A DNA stretch of 60,776 nt from Actinokineospora pegani (GTDB taxonomy: Bacteria; Actinomycetota; Actinomycetes; Mycobacteriales; Pseudonocardiaceae): positions 1-60,776 of the forward strand of contig NZ_WHOL01000122.1 in NCBI RefSeq assembly GCF_009745975.1, given 5' to 3'. Shown piece after piece: positions 7,734 to 16,551 of the stretch (position 1 is its first letter; each line of letters opens with the position of its first letter). The notes below the pieces were generated by a model, which made no database searches, was not told the origin of the DNA, and saw nothing but the letters and a program-made list of their open reading frames with translations. The position numbers were made by a program, and so were the translations under genes.

Positions 7734-8597
7734 GTGCCGGAACTGCCCGAGGTCGAAGCCCTCGCCCACCACCTGCGCGAACACGCGGTGGGGCGGACTG
7801 TGGCGCGCGTGGACGTCGCGTCGATGAGCGTGCTCAAGACCGCCGACCCGCCCTGGACGGCGCTCACCGGCCGCGAGGTCACCGGGGCCGGGCGCACCGG
7901 CAAGTACCTCGACCTGGACTGCGACGGCCTGCACCTGGTCGTGCACCTGGCCCGCGCCGGGTGGCTGCGCTGGGCGGACACCCTCTCCGCCGCCCCGCCC
8001 AAGCCGGGCAAGGGGCCGCTGGCGCTGCGCGTGCACCTGGGCCCGCCGGGCGAGGGGCCTGGCTTCGACCTCACCGAGGCGGGCACGAAGAAGGGCCTGG
8101 CCGCCTGGGTGGTCGAGGACCCGGCGACGATCGAGCAGATCGCCACCCTCGGCCCGGACGCGCTGGCGCTGACCCGCGACGAGTTCGGCGAGGTCATGGC
8201 CGCGCGCACCGAGCGGCTCAAGACGGTGCTGACCGGGCAGCGGGTGATCGCGGGCATCGGCAACGCCTACTCCGACGAGATCATGCACGTGGCGGGGCTG
8301 TCCCCGTTCGCCACGCCCGCCCGGCTCGACGCCGACGCGGTCGACCGGCTCTACGCGGCGATGCGCGAGGTGCTGACCTCCGCGGTCGACCGCTCCGTGG
8401 GGCAGGCGGCGGCGCGGTTGAAGGGCGAGAAACGCTCCGGCCTGCGGGTGCACGCCCGCACCGGTCTACCGTGCCCGGTGTGCGGGGACACGGTGCGCGA
8501 GGTGTCGTTCGCCGACAAGGCCTTCCAGTACTGCCCCACCTGCCAGACCGGCGGCAAACCGCTCGCCGACCGGCGTCTCTCCCGACTCCTCAAGTAG
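7734..8597 (+). CDS. Fpg/Nei-family DNA glycosylase/AP lyase
   Basis: Excises oxidised bases and cleaves the resulting abasic site by beta/delta elimination. The start is GTG, giving (V)PELPEVEAL; after removal of the initiator, Pro1 and Glu2 are the catalytic pair. The helix-two-turn-helix region contains IAGIGNAYSDEIMHVAGLSP. The C-terminal zinc finger has CPVCGDTV and CPTCQT separated by about 16 residues. The length of 287 residues is typical. The HVYFRRK-type region of classical MutM is not obvious, so it is placed in the Nei2/Fpg2-like branch rather than called mutM. Confidence 0.9.
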   Translation: MPELPEVEALAHHLREHAVGRTVARVDVASMSVLKTADPPWTALTGREVTGAGRTGKYLDLDCDGLHLVVHLARAGWLRWADTLSAAPPKPGKGPLALRVHLGPPGEGPGFDLTEAGTKKGLAAWVVEDPATIEQIATLGPDALALTRDEFGEVMAARTERLKTVLTGQRVIAGIGNAYSDEIMHVAGLSPFATPARLDADAVDRLYAAMREVLTSAVDRSVGQAAARLKGEKRSGLRVHARTGLPCPVCGDTVREVSFADKAFQYCPTCQTGGKPLADRRLSRLLK

Positions 8598-8637
8598 GTA
8601 CCGTGGACGACCATGATCCGGTGGAGGGCGGTGGCCC

Positions 8638-9912
8638 GTGGGCCAGCTGCTGACTGAGCGCGCGGTGGTCGGCGTGGTCGCCACCCTGCTCGTGCTGGGG
8701 CTGTTCGTGGCCCTGTGCCGCCCGCGCAAGGCGGGATCGGTGGACGACGCGGTCCTCGACGCCGTCGGTCGGCTGTCGCGGGCGGCCCCGGAGCTGCGCG
8801 GCGGGCTGACCGAGCGCAGCGCCGACCAGGCCACGCGCGAGCTGGTCCAACTGCTCAAGTGCGTGGCCGTGGGCATCACCGACAGCGAGGGCACCCTGCT
8901 GTCCTGGGCGGGCGAGGCCAACGAGCACTACGAGGACCTCGAGGCCCCCGTGATCGAGGTCGTGCGCCGCGGCCACCGCGAGCACATCCAGCACGAGAAC
9001 CTGCAGTGCCGCCGCCGGGGGAGCTGCCCGATGCGCACCGCGGTCATCGTCCCGCTGGTCATCGACGGCCAGATCGAGGGCACGCTGATCCTGGTCGGCG
9101 GGGTCGACAGCAAGCGCTTGATCCGCGCCGCCAACGAGCTCGCGGGCTTCCTGTGCATCCAGCTCGAGCTGGCCAAGCTCGACGAGTCCAAGCAGGCGCT
9201 GGCCCGCGCCGAGATCCGCGCCCTGCGCGCCCAGATCTCCCCGCACTTCATCTACAACACCCTCAACACCATCTCGTCGCTGATCCGCACCGACCCCGAG
9301 CAGTCCCGCGAGCTGCTCCAGGACTTCGCCGACTTCACCCGCTACTCGTTCCGGTCCTCCGGCCTGTTCGCCACCCTCGCCGACGAGCTGGCCAACATCG
9401 ACCGCTACCTGACCATCGAGTGCGCCCGCTACCGCGAACGCCTCAACGTCCGCCTCCGCGTCGCCCCCGAGGTCCACTCGGTGGTCGTCCCCTTCCTCGT
9501 CCTGCAACCCCTCGTCGAGAACGCCGTCCGCCACGGCATCGCCAAGAAGCCCGGCGGCGGCACCGTCAGCGTCTTCGCCCACGACAACGGCTCGGAAGCC
9601 CTCATCACCGTCGAGGACAACGGTGTCGGCATGGACGCGGACCGGCTCTTCGAAGACCTCCGGGACGCCCACAAGACCGGCAGCCACGTCGGCGTCGGCA
9701 ACATCAACCAGCGCATGCGCCAGGTCTTCGGCGACGAGTACGCGCTGATGGTCGAGACGGCCCCCGGCGCGGGCATGAAGATCACCCTGCGCGTGCCCAA
9801 GTTCTTCCCCGGCGTCCGCCCGGACCTGCCGGACTTCTCCGAGGAGCAGAACCGCCGAGACCGCCAGGACCGCCAGGAACACCAAGATCGCCACGATCCG
9901 CCCGCCGCGTGA
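8638..9912 (+). CDS. LytS/YehU-type sensor histidine kinase
   Basis: A 424-residue kinase. A single membrane helix at about 9-27 is followed by a GAF-like sensor domain (about 60-180) with the unusual Cys-containing stretch LQCRRRGSCPMRT. The His_kinase domain phosphoacceptor is His203 in QISPHFIYNTLN, and the ATPase domain has VENAVRHGIAKK and EDNGVGMD. It starts with GTG, 40 bp after the glycosylase gene. The matching LytTR regulator is two genes downstream, followed by a symporter. This gene order suggests carboxylate sensing that controls uptake, as for YpdAB and BtsSR in enteric bacteria. The two paired cysteines may respond to redox or metal; that is inference. Confidence 0.9.
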   Translation: MGQLLTERAVVGVVATLLVLGLFVALCRPRKAGSVDDAVLDAVGRLSRAAPELRGGLTERSADQATRELVQLLKCVAVGITDSEGTLLSWAGEANEHYEDLEAPVIEVVRRGHREHIQHENLQCRRRGSCPMRTAVIVPLVIDGQIEGTLILVGGVDSKRLIRAANELAGFLCIQLELAKLDESKQALARAEIRALRAQISPHFIYNTLNTISSLIRTDPEQSRELLQDFADFTRYSFRSSGLFATLADELANIDRYLTIECARYRERLNVRLRVAPEVHSVVVPFLVLQPLVENAVRHGIAKKPGGGTVSVFAHDNGSEALITVEDNGVGMDADRLFEDLRDAHKTGSHVGVGNINQRMRQVFGDEYALMVETAPGAGMKITLRVPKFFPGVRPDLPDFSEEQNRRDRQDRQEHQDRHDPPAA

Positions 9913-9962
9913 GGCGCAGCGGCGCGACGGCAGCGCACCCGACCTGCCCGTAGGGTTGGGGC

Positions 9963-10811
9963 ATGGGTGCTGCGGGCAAGTTGGTCGGGCGGTTGGCGGA
10001 GATGCGGGACAAGCCGGACAAGGGCCCGGTCGTCGCCGTCGTGCGGCTGCACGGGGTGATCAGCGCCGCTGGTGCGCCCATCGGACGCGGGGTCATCAAC
10101 GTCTCGACGGTCGAGGGGCTGCTCAAGCGGGCGTTCGGCAAGCCGGAACTGGTCGCTGTCGCCGTTGTGATCAACTCGCCCGGTGGGGCGCCGACGCAGT
10201 CCGCGCTCGTGGGGGAGCGGATCAGGGAGCTGGCGGCGGAGAAGGGCGTTCCGGTCCTGACCTTCTGCGAGGACGTCGCGGCGTCCGGGGGCTACTGGCT
10301 GGCCTGCGCGGGCGATGAGGTCTACGCGCACGCGACCTCGCAGGTGGGGTCGATCGGGGTGATCTCGTCGAGCTTCGGGCTCGACGGGCTGCTGGACCGG
10401 TTCGGCGTGCAGCGGCGGGTCTACGCAGCCGGGGCGAACAAGGCGCGGCTCGACCCGTTCCAGCCCGAGTCGGAAGAGGACGTCCGGTGGCTGCGGGGGT
10501 TGCAGGACGAGTTGCACGGGCTGTTCATCGACTGGGTGCGCGAGCGGCGCGGCGACCGGCTCAAGGGGTCGCCGGAGCAGCTTTTCTCCGGGGAGGTCTG
10601 GACCGGCGCCAAGGCGCTCGAGCTGGGCCTGGTCGACGGGCTGGGCAGCGTGCGGTCGGTCATCGGGAAGCGGTTCCCCGACGCCGAGATCGTGGTGAAC
10701 GAGCCCAAGAAGACGTTGCTCGACCGGCTGCCGATCCGGGCTGGGGACCGGGTGCTCGGCGCGTTGGACGCGATCGAGGCGCGGGCCACGTGGTCTCGCT
10801 TCGGACTGTGA
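9963..10811 (+). CDS. S49-family serine peptidase (SppA-like)
   Basis: A 282-residue member of the S49 signal-peptide-peptidase family. The Ser/Lys dyad is visible as Ser108 in EDVAASGGYW and Lys160 in GANKARLDPF, with the oxyanion-region VVINSPGGAPTQSAL at 68-82. No clear signal peptide or membrane helix is present, unlike E. coli SppA, so it is either a cytoplasmic/peripheral member or anchored through a partner. It sits between the LytS-type kinase and its LytTR regulator on the same strand, 50 and 75 bp away, so a role in that system's membrane-protein turnover is possible but unproven. Confidence 0.88.
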   Translation: MGAAGKLVGRLAEMRDKPDKGPVVAVVRLHGVISAAGAPIGRGVINVSTVEGLLKRAFGKPELVAVAVVINSPGGAPTQSALVGERIRELAAEKGVPVLTFCEDVAASGGYWLACAGDEVYAHATSQVGSIGVISSSFGLDGLLDRFGVQRRVYAAGANKARLDPFQPESEEDVRWLRGLQDELHGLFIDWVRERRGDRLKGSPEQLFSGEVWTGAKALELGLVDGLGSVRSVIGKRFPDAEIVVNEPKKTLLDRLPIRAGDRVLGALDAIEARATWSRFGL

Positions 10812-10886
10812 CACTGCCCCTCGAATGGGTGACACTGGGGGAGGGCATGGACAGCGCGAGAGGCGCGGGGCAAGATTGCGCTCACC

Positions 10887-11696
10887 GTGAGTACTGCCAC
10901 TAACACACCCGGGCTCGTCGTCCTCGCCGTCGACGACGAGCAAGCGGGCATTGACGAGCTCGTCGCGCTGCTGGACGACAACCGGCACGTGCGGCGCGTG
11001 CTCGGGGCCTCCAACGCCAACGAGGCGCTGCTCGTGATGGCCGGGGACGACGAGGAGCTGGCCGCGCGCAAGGAGGCGGGCATGCCCGTCGTCGACGCCG
11101 TGTTCGCCGACCTGGACATGCCCGGCCTGACCGGGATGGAGCTGGCCAAGGTGCTGGCCGGGTTCAAGCCTGCCCCGGTGCTGGTCTTCGTCACCGCGCA
11201 CAGCCACGAGGCCGTCGCCGCGTTCGACCTCGGCGCCGTGGACTACATCCTCAAGCCCGCCAAGCAGCCCCGGATGGACAAGGCGATCGAGCGCGTCCTG
11301 GAAAAGATCAGCCAGAACGCGGGCGGCGCGGCGGCCGCGGTGCCCGAGCAGCGCGACGACGAGGTCATCCCGGTCGAGCTGGCGGGCACCACCAAGCTGG
11401 TCTCGCGCGCGGCCGTGCGCTGGGTCGAGGCCCAGGGCGACTACGCCCGCCTCTACACCACCGACGGCTCGCACCTGGTGCGCATCCCGCTCGCCCAGCT
11501 CGAGGAGCGCTGGGAGAAGGCCGGGTTCGTGCGCATCCACCGCTCCTACCTGGTGCCGCTGTCGCTGATCACCGAGCTGCGCATGGGCGGGTCCGGGTAC
11601 TCCGTGGTCATCGGCCACGAGGAGAAGGTGCTGCCGGTCAGCCGCAGGCACACCCGCGAGCTCAAGGACAAGCTGGTCCGCGGCGGTGGTTCGTGA
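10887..11696 (+). CDS. LytTR-family response regulator
   Basis: The N-terminal receiver domain has acidic pocket VDDE at 15-18, phosphoacceptor Asp75 in VFADLDMPGLTG and a conserved Lys in YILKPAKQP. A linker leads to a LytTR DNA-binding domain at about 165-265, with VRWVEAQGDYARLYT and FVRIHRSYLVPL. The start is GTG. It is the probable partner of the LytS-type kinase at 8638. The next gene begins one base after its stop and the symporter follows, so those genes are the likely targets. LytTR proteins bind paired direct repeats; none is clear by eye before 12160. Confidence 0.92.
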   Translation: MSTATNTPGLVVLAVDDEQAGIDELVALLDDNRHVRRVLGASNANEALLVMAGDDEELAARKEAGMPVVDAVFADLDMPGLTGMELAKVLAGFKPAPVLVFVTAHSHEAVAAFDLGAVDYILKPAKQPRMDKAIERVLEKISQNAGGAAAAVPEQRDDEVIPVELAGTTKLVSRAAVRWVEAQGDYARLYTTDGSHLVRIPLAQLEERWEKAGFVRIHRSYLVPLSLITELRMGGSGYSVVIGHEEKVLPVSRRHTRELKDKLVRGGGS

Positions 11697-11697
11697 C

Positions 11698-12111
11698 GTG
11701 AGCGACGAGCCAGCGGGCACCCCGGCCGCCGAGCAGCAGGCCAAGCCGTCGCGCCCGCCCCGGCGCAAGCGGGTGGTCCTCGCGGACTCGCGCGCCCCGG
11801 TCACCGTGCTGCGCACGGTGCTCGAGCTGGAGGAGCAGACGAGCTGGGCCGAGGAGGTCGTGCGCGGCTTCATCCGCACCCAGTTCTGGACCGCGGTCCG
11901 GCTCGCCCTGGTGGTGATCTCCACCCTGGGGGCGCTGCCGCTGGTGTTCTTCTTCGCGCCCGGCCTGTCCGAGGTGTCCGTCGTCGGGGTCGCGCTGCCG
12001 TGGCTGCTGCTCGGGATCGTGCCCTTCCCCCTGTTGTTCGGGCTGGCGTATTGGTACAACGTGCTGGCCGAGCGCCAAGAGCGCGACTTCGTCGACATGG
12101 TCGAGAAGTGA
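11698..12111 (+). CDS. Small two-helix membrane protein, probable symporter partner (DUF485-like position)
   Basis: A 137-residue protein starting with GTG directly after the LytTR stop. Residues 1-35 are basic and disordered. Residues 60-75 read EEVVRGFIRTQFWTAVRL, and two membrane helices follow (ALVVISTLGALPLVFFF and VVGVALPWLLLGIVPFPLLF), ending in YWYNVLAERQERDFVDMVEK. A small two-helix protein immediately before an acetate-type symporter is the arrangement seen for YjcH (DUF485) before ActP. The helix layout and C-terminal aromatic/Glu tail agree, though sequence identity to DUF485 is not obvious. It probably assists or regulates the transporter. Confidence 0.72.
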   Translation: MSDEPAGTPAAEQQAKPSRPPRRKRVVLADSRAPVTVLRTVLELEEQTSWAEEVVRGFIRTQFWTAVRLALVVISTLGALPLVFFFAPGLSEVSVVGVALPWLLLGIVPFPLLFGLAYWYNVLAERQERDFVDMVEK

Positions 12112-12159
12112 CCTGCACGGCTTAGACAGCGGACACGACGGGGCGGGGATCCAGGAGCC

Positions 12160-13959
12160 GTGGAACTGAACCTCTGGGCGGTCGCCTGCATCCTGCTGGT
12201 CTGCCTGGCCACCTTCACCATCGGTTTCCGCAGCTCACGGCTGGCCAGCACCACCCAGGACTTCCTCACCGCCCGCCGCACGGTCCGCTCGCGGCGCAAC
12301 GCCGCGGCGGTGTCCGGCGAGTACCTGTCGGCCGCGTCGTTCCTCGGCGTGGCCGGGCTCGTGCTCAAGGACGGGGCCGACGCGCTGTGGTACCCGATCG
12401 GCTTCACCGCGGGGTACCTGGCGCTGATGCTGTTCGTGGCCGCGCCGCTGCGCCGGTCCGGGGCCTACTCGCTGCCCGACTTCGCCGAGGCGCGGCTGGG
12501 GTCTCGGCAACTGCGCGGGCTCTCGACGGTGTTCGTGGTGTTCATCGGCATGCTCTACCTGGTCCCGCAGCTCCAGGGCGCCGGGCTGACGCTGAGCCAG
12601 ATCGTGCCCGGCGTGCCGCTGTGGGCGGGGGCCGTGCTGGTCGCGGCGCTGGTCGTGGTCAACGTCCTCGGCGGCGGCATGCGGGCGATCACGGTCGTGC
12701 AGGCGTTCCAGTACTGGCTCAAGCTGTTCGCGATCGCCGCGCCGACCTTCGTGCTGTGCGCGCTGTTCCTCGGGGAGGGCGGGGTGGACGGCATCGGCGG
12801 CACCGGGCTGTCGCAGCCGATGGCGCCCCGGTTCACCACCGAGACCACCGTCGAGGTCGCCACCGACGTTGTGCTCCAGGTCCGCGAGGGGCTGCCGCTG
12901 TGGGTGGAGGGCGACGGCGTCGTCGACGGGTCGCGCGCGCGCGGGAGCGTCTACTGGGGCCCGGGTGAGCACACCGTCGGCGCGGGCGCGCGGCTCCGCT
13001 TCGCCGAGGGGGCGCCGGTGCCGGTGGTGAGCGGGGCGCCCGCGGACAACGCGACGTGGCTGCGGCCGGTGTCCGGGGTGGGCGACCTGCTGACGACGTA
13101 CTCGCTGATCTTCGCGACGTTCCTGGGCACCATGGGCCTGCCGCACGTGCTCAACCGCTTCTACACCAACCCGGACGGCCGGGCCGCGCGCCGCACGACC
13201 CTGCACGTGCTGATGCTGCTGAGCCTGTTCTACCTGTTCCCGGTCGTGCTGGGCGCGCTCTCCCGCATCTACACCCCGGAGCTGCTGGTGACCGGGACGA
13301 CGGACGCGGCGGTGCTGCTGCTGCCCGGCAAGATCGCCCCCGGGGTCCTCGGGCAGGTCCTCGGCGCGGTGACGGCCGCCGGGGCGTTCGCGGCGTTCCT
13401 GTCGGCGTCGTCCGGGCTGGTGGTGAGCGTGGCGGGCGTGCTGTCGACCGCGGGCGGCGGGCGCGGGCGGGTGCGCGACTTCCGCTGGGCGACGGTGATC
13501 GCTGGCGTGGTGCCGCTGGCGCTGGCGCTGCTGTTCCCGACCGGCGACGTGTCGCTGAGCGTCGGGCTGTCGTTCGCGCTGGCGGCCTCGACGTTCTGCC
13601 CGGTGCTGCTGCTGGGCATCTGGTGGCCGCGGATCACCTGGGTCGGCGCGGCCACCGGCATGTGCGTCGGCGGCGGGCTGGTGCTGCTGTCGCTGCTGAT
13701 CAGCATCATCAGCGGCCTGACCGGCGACTGGGCGCCGGAGTTCCTGCTGCAACCGGCGCTGGTGACCGTCCCGATCGCGTTCCTGACCGTCTACCTGCTC
13801 AGCAAGGCGACCTCGGGCAAGGTCCCGCAGGAGACCAACCGCATCCGGATGCGCATGCACGCCCCCGACCGCCTCGGCTTCATCCGCGACCGCGACATAG
13901 CCCGGTTCGGCACCGCCGAGGAGCGCTCGAAGCTGGCCAACGGCCGCCACCGGCGCTGA
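12160..13959 (+). CDS. Sodium:solute symporter, ActP/MctC-like carboxylate uptake
   Basis: A 599-residue polytopic protein of the SSS family. TTQDFLTARRTVRSRRNAAA with SGEYLSAASFLG at about 30-60 is the sodium-binding first-repeat signature of ActP/MctC-type acetate and monocarboxylate permeases. GGGMRAITVVQAFQYWLKLF lies at 170-190. A 90-residue hydrophilic insertion at about 215-305 is rich in Val/Gly and probably extracellular, followed by GLPHVLNRFYTNP. RBS AGGAG precedes the GTG start. Its position after a LytS/LytTR system and a small helper suggests two-component control of acetate, propionate or pyruvate import. The substrate is inferred. Confidence 0.88.
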   Translation: MELNLWAVACILLVCLATFTIGFRSSRLASTTQDFLTARRTVRSRRNAAAVSGEYLSAASFLGVAGLVLKDGADALWYPIGFTAGYLALMLFVAAPLRRSGAYSLPDFAEARLGSRQLRGLSTVFVVFIGMLYLVPQLQGAGLTLSQIVPGVPLWAGAVLVAALVVVNVLGGGMRAITVVQAFQYWLKLFAIAAPTFVLCALFLGEGGVDGIGGTGLSQPMAPRFTTETTVEVATDVVLQVREGLPLWVEGDGVVDGSRARGSVYWGPGEHTVGAGARLRFAEGAPVPVVSGAPADNATWLRPVSGVGDLLTTYSLIFATFLGTMGLPHVLNRFYTNPDGRAARRTTLHVLMLLSLFYLFPVVLGALSRIYTPELLVTGTTDAAVLLLPGKIAPGVLGQVLGAVTAAGAFAAFLSASSGLVVSVAGVLSTAGGGRGRVRDFRWATVIAGVVPLALALLFPTGDVSLSVGLSFALAASTFCPVLLLGIWWPRITWVGAATGMCVGGGLVLLSLLISIISGLTGDWAPEFLLQPALVTVPIAFLTVYLLSKATSGKVPQETNRIRMRMHAPDRLGFIRDRDIARFGTAEERSKLANGRHRR

Positions 13960-14001
13960 GCTTCACCCGCAGGCAACGGCCACCCGTGGCAGCATTGACC
14001 G

Positions 14002-14346
14002 GTGATGATGCCGCAGCAGGTGCCCAGCACCACCGTCGCCGACATCCCGGCCGACCTGCCCGAGGGCACCGTCCTGCTCGACGTGCGGGAGCAGGACGAG
14101 TGGGACGCGGGCCACGCCCCGGCCGCCGTGCACATCCCGATGAGCGAGCTGGCGGGCCGCCTCGACGACCTCGACGAGTCCAGGTACCTGGTCATCTGCC
14201 GCGTGGGCGGCCGCAGCGCCCGCGTCACCGCCTACCTCAACGCCAACGGCTGGGAGGCGACCAACGTCGAGGGCGGTATGCAGGACTGGTCCGCCCAGGG
14301 CCGCCCCGTCGTCAGCGACGTCGCAGACACCCCGACGGTCATCTGA
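14002..14346 (+). CDS. Single-domain rhodanese-like protein
   Basis: A 114-residue rhodanese domain. It has the N-terminal LLDVREQDEWDAGHAPAAVH, the IP-x-SEL strand and active-site Cys66 in VICRVGGRSARV, ending with VEGGMQDW. It probably carries persulfide sulfur in the cytoplasm. The start is GTG at 14002 or one of the two following ATG codons; the difference is one or two residues. The next gene starts three bases after its stop. Confidence 0.9.
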   Translation: MMMPQQVPSTTVADIPADLPEGTVLLDVREQDEWDAGHAPAAVHIPMSELAGRLDDLDESRYLVICRVGGRSARVTAYLNANGWEATNVEGGMQDWSAQGRPVVSDVADTPTVI

Positions 14347-14348
14347 CC

Positions 14349-15248
14349 GTGCGCCCCCCGCAGCCGCGTTTGCGCTGGGTGGCGACCCCGCCGCCCGGCA
14401 GCGAGCCGCCCCGGCCGCTGGCTCCCCCTGGCCCGTACCTGGGCCCGCCCGCCTACCGGACGCCGCCGAGGTGGGGCTTCCCGACCCTGGCCTGGCGCTG
14501 GCCCAAGGCGGTCGCGGGCATCGACGAGCCGCTGCTGTCCCCGGTCGACCGCCTGCGCCGCCGGGCCAAGACGGCGTCCACCGCCCTGTGGCTGCTCGCC
14601 GCCGTCGCCGCCGTCGCCACCCTGGCCGAGGGCTGGCGCTACGCCCTGCTCCTGCTCAGCAGCGACGGCGCCCTGTCGCGCGGCACGGTGGACCTGTCCG
14701 ACAGCCTGGTCGTCACCGCGGGCGTCCTGACCCTCGTCACGGGCTTGCCCGCCGTCGTGACAGCGGTGTGGTGGCTGCTCACCGCCCGCGTCGTCGCAGC
14801 GGACGTCGCGGGCTACGACCCCCCGCGACCGGACTGGGTCGTGCTGCCGTCCCTGATCGCCCCCCTGGTCAACCTGGTCGTCCCCGGCTCGATCGTCGCC
14901 GAGCTGGAACACGCCATCCTCCGCCGCGACCCGGGCAAGCGCCCCACCCCGACCCCCCTGGTCCGCTGGTGGTGGGCCACCTGGGCCCTCGGCGCCATCC
15001 TGTTCACCCTGACCACCATCTGGCGCTTCCGCACCGGCGCCCAAGCCGAAGCCGACGGCGTGGTCCTCTCCGCCCTCACCAACGCCACCGCCGCAGCCGT
15101 CGCGATCCTCTCCGAACTGGTCGTCTCCCGCTTCACCGCCCTGCTGGCCCCCATAGACATCACCACCACCCGCCGCCTGCGCGTGGTCAGCGTCAAGGAC
15201 GCCCCGGAGATCACCCTCCGCCCCCGCCCAGCCCACGCCCCCCGCTGA
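14349..15248 (+). CDS. DUF4328 domain membrane protein
   Basis: A 299-residue protein starting with GTG. The first 65 residues are proline-rich and disordered. Then come LSPVDRLRRRAKTASTALWL and several membrane helices (WLLAAVAAVATLAEG, LVVTAGVLTLVTGLPAVVTAV, LPSLIAPLVNLVVPGSIVAE, LVRWWWATWALGAILFTLTT), the layout of DUF4328 proteins. The motif of conserved Trp and Pro residues around PSLIAPLVNLVVPGS supports the family. Function is unknown. It ends two bases before the convergent PPE-like gene. Confidence 0.82.
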   Translation: MRPPQPRLRWVATPPPGSEPPRPLAPPGPYLGPPAYRTPPRWGFPTLAWRWPKAVAGIDEPLLSPVDRLRRRAKTASTALWLLAAVAAVATLAEGWRYALLLLSSDGALSRGTVDLSDSLVVTAGVLTLVTGLPAVVTAVWWLLTARVVAADVAGYDPPRPDWVVLPSLIAPLVNLVVPGSIVAELEHAILRRDPGKRPTPTPLVRWWWATWALGAILFTLTTIWRFRTGAQAEADGVVLSALTNATAAAVAILSELVVSRFTALLAPIDITTTRRLRVVSVKDAPEITLRPRPAHAPR

Positions 15249-15249
15249 T

Positions 15250-16551
15250 CTACCCCCCGATCACCGGCGGCGCGGTCACCTCATCGGTCCCGAACAACTC
15301 ATCCGCGTCATCCTCAACGAGGAACGACGCCCGCTGGTGCTCCAAGTCCTCCCCGCCACGGCCTCCGCCTCCGCCCCCGCCGCCCCCCATCGGCGCGCCA
15401 CCCCGCCCGCGACCGGCGTCGGCAGCCCCCGCACCGGCACCAGCCATCCCCGCACCAGCACGCCCCCGCCCCTGCTCCTCAGCTCCCGCGGCGCCACCGG
15501 CGCCCAAGCCCTGACCACTGCCCCCGGGACCGAACCCGCCACCGCCCGCCCGGGGCCCACCACCAGCCCCGAACCCACCACCCGAGCCGTTTCCACCGGG
15601 CCCGAACCCACCCCGGCCCCCACCGACTCCACCCACCCCGCCAGCACGCATCCCACCAGGCCCACCCCGACCGTTCCCAAGGCCACCAGGCCCGTTTCCA
15701 GGACCACCAGGCCCATCCCGGTACCCAGGCGAAACCCTGCCCGGCGGCATGGCACCCGGCGGCACCCCACCAGGCGGCAACATGCCCGGCCCGCCGATCC
15801 CACCGGGAGGAACATGCCCACCCGGCCCCTGCCCAGGCGGCGTCGGCACACCAGGCCCACCCGGCGGCGGCGTGAACCCACCAGACGTGGTCGGCGCCGA
15901 CCACCCACTAGCCGTCGTCGACCCCGGCCCGTCCCACCCGGATGGCGGCGCCACCGGCGTGCGCCCATCGGTGCGGCCGGTGGTGCGCGGGTCGCTCGTG
16001 GTGCGCGGGTCCTCGGCGGGTGGGGCGTCGGCCGGCTTGGCCTCGGGTGCGCCGTACTCGGTGGGCATGTTGGTGGTGTTGTAGCCGGACTCGCCCGCGT
16101 AGGTGTTCATGGTGCGAACGTTGTGCGCGTTGGCTTCCCGGTTCTGGGTCACCTGCTGTTCGTAGGTCTCGCTCGCCCCACCCAGCGTCCTGATGTTGTC
16201 CCAGATCCCGGGCTCCTCCGGCACCGTCGGAACCACCTGAACGGTGCCCTTGGCCTGGTCGAAGGACCCGACTTGCCGGTGCAACAGATCCTGCATCGTC
16301 TTGAGGTGCGGGTGCGCGGCTTCGTGCTGCGCCGCGATCGGCGCCGCCCCCCGTGCGGCGGCCCCCGATGCGTCGCCCTGCCAGATGGACTCCATATGGG
16401 CGGTCAGCCGACCGATGTCGCTGGCACGGCGCTCGTAGTCGCTCGCCAGCGTGTTGATCTCGACTGCGGCGGCGGTGAGCCGCTCACCACCCCGACCCTC
16501 GGCGAAGTTCTTGTAGATGGCCTCACCGGTCATGCACACGTTGGGAAGCAC
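15250..16551 (-). CDS. PPE-like ESX-associated protein with a Gly-rich tail
   Basis: A 433-residue protein. Residues 1-130 are a four-helix PPE/WXG-like domain: LTAAAVEINTLASDYERR, MESIWQGDASGAAARGA (the W-x-G element) and HPHLKTMQDLLHRQV. The remainder is Pro/Gly-rich with dozens of GPGG/GGxG units and a final acidic segment, FLVEDDADELFGTDEV. Such proteins are secreted or surface partners of type VII (ESX) systems. The start GTG 16551 overlaps the stop of the upstream lipoprotein gene by one base (TAGTG); ATG 16533 is an alternative. It is the last gene of an espG-to-PPE run, but no ESX ATPase or EsxA/B pair is present here. Confidence 0.8.
   Translation of the reverse strand: MLPNVCMTGEAIYKNFAEGRGGERLTAAAVEINTLASDYERRASDIGRLTAHMESIWQGDASGAAARGAAPIAAQHEAAHPHLKTMQDLLHRQVGSFDQAKGTVQVVPTVPEEPGIWDNIRTLGGASETYEQQVTQNREANAHNVRTMNTYAGESGYNTTNMPTEYGAPEAKPADAPPAEDPRTTSDPRTTGRTDGRTPVAPPSGWDGPGSTTASGWSAPTTSGGFTPPPGGPGVPTPPGQGPGGHVPPGGIGGPGMLPPGGVPPGAMPPGRVSPGYRDGPGGPGNGPGGLGNGRGGPGGMRAGGVGGVGGGRGGFGPGGNGSGGGFGAGGGPRAGGGGFGPGGSGQGLGAGGAAGAEEQGRGRAGAGMAGAGAGAADAGRGRGGAPMGGGGGGGGGRGGEDLEHQRASFLVEDDADELFGTDEVTAPPVIGG

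Noticed and set aside
15250..16100. Collagen-like or tandem-repeat surface gene or CRISPR array
   Set aside because: The repeats are irregular GPGG units within one protein-coding frame; no regular spacer structure and no cas genes.
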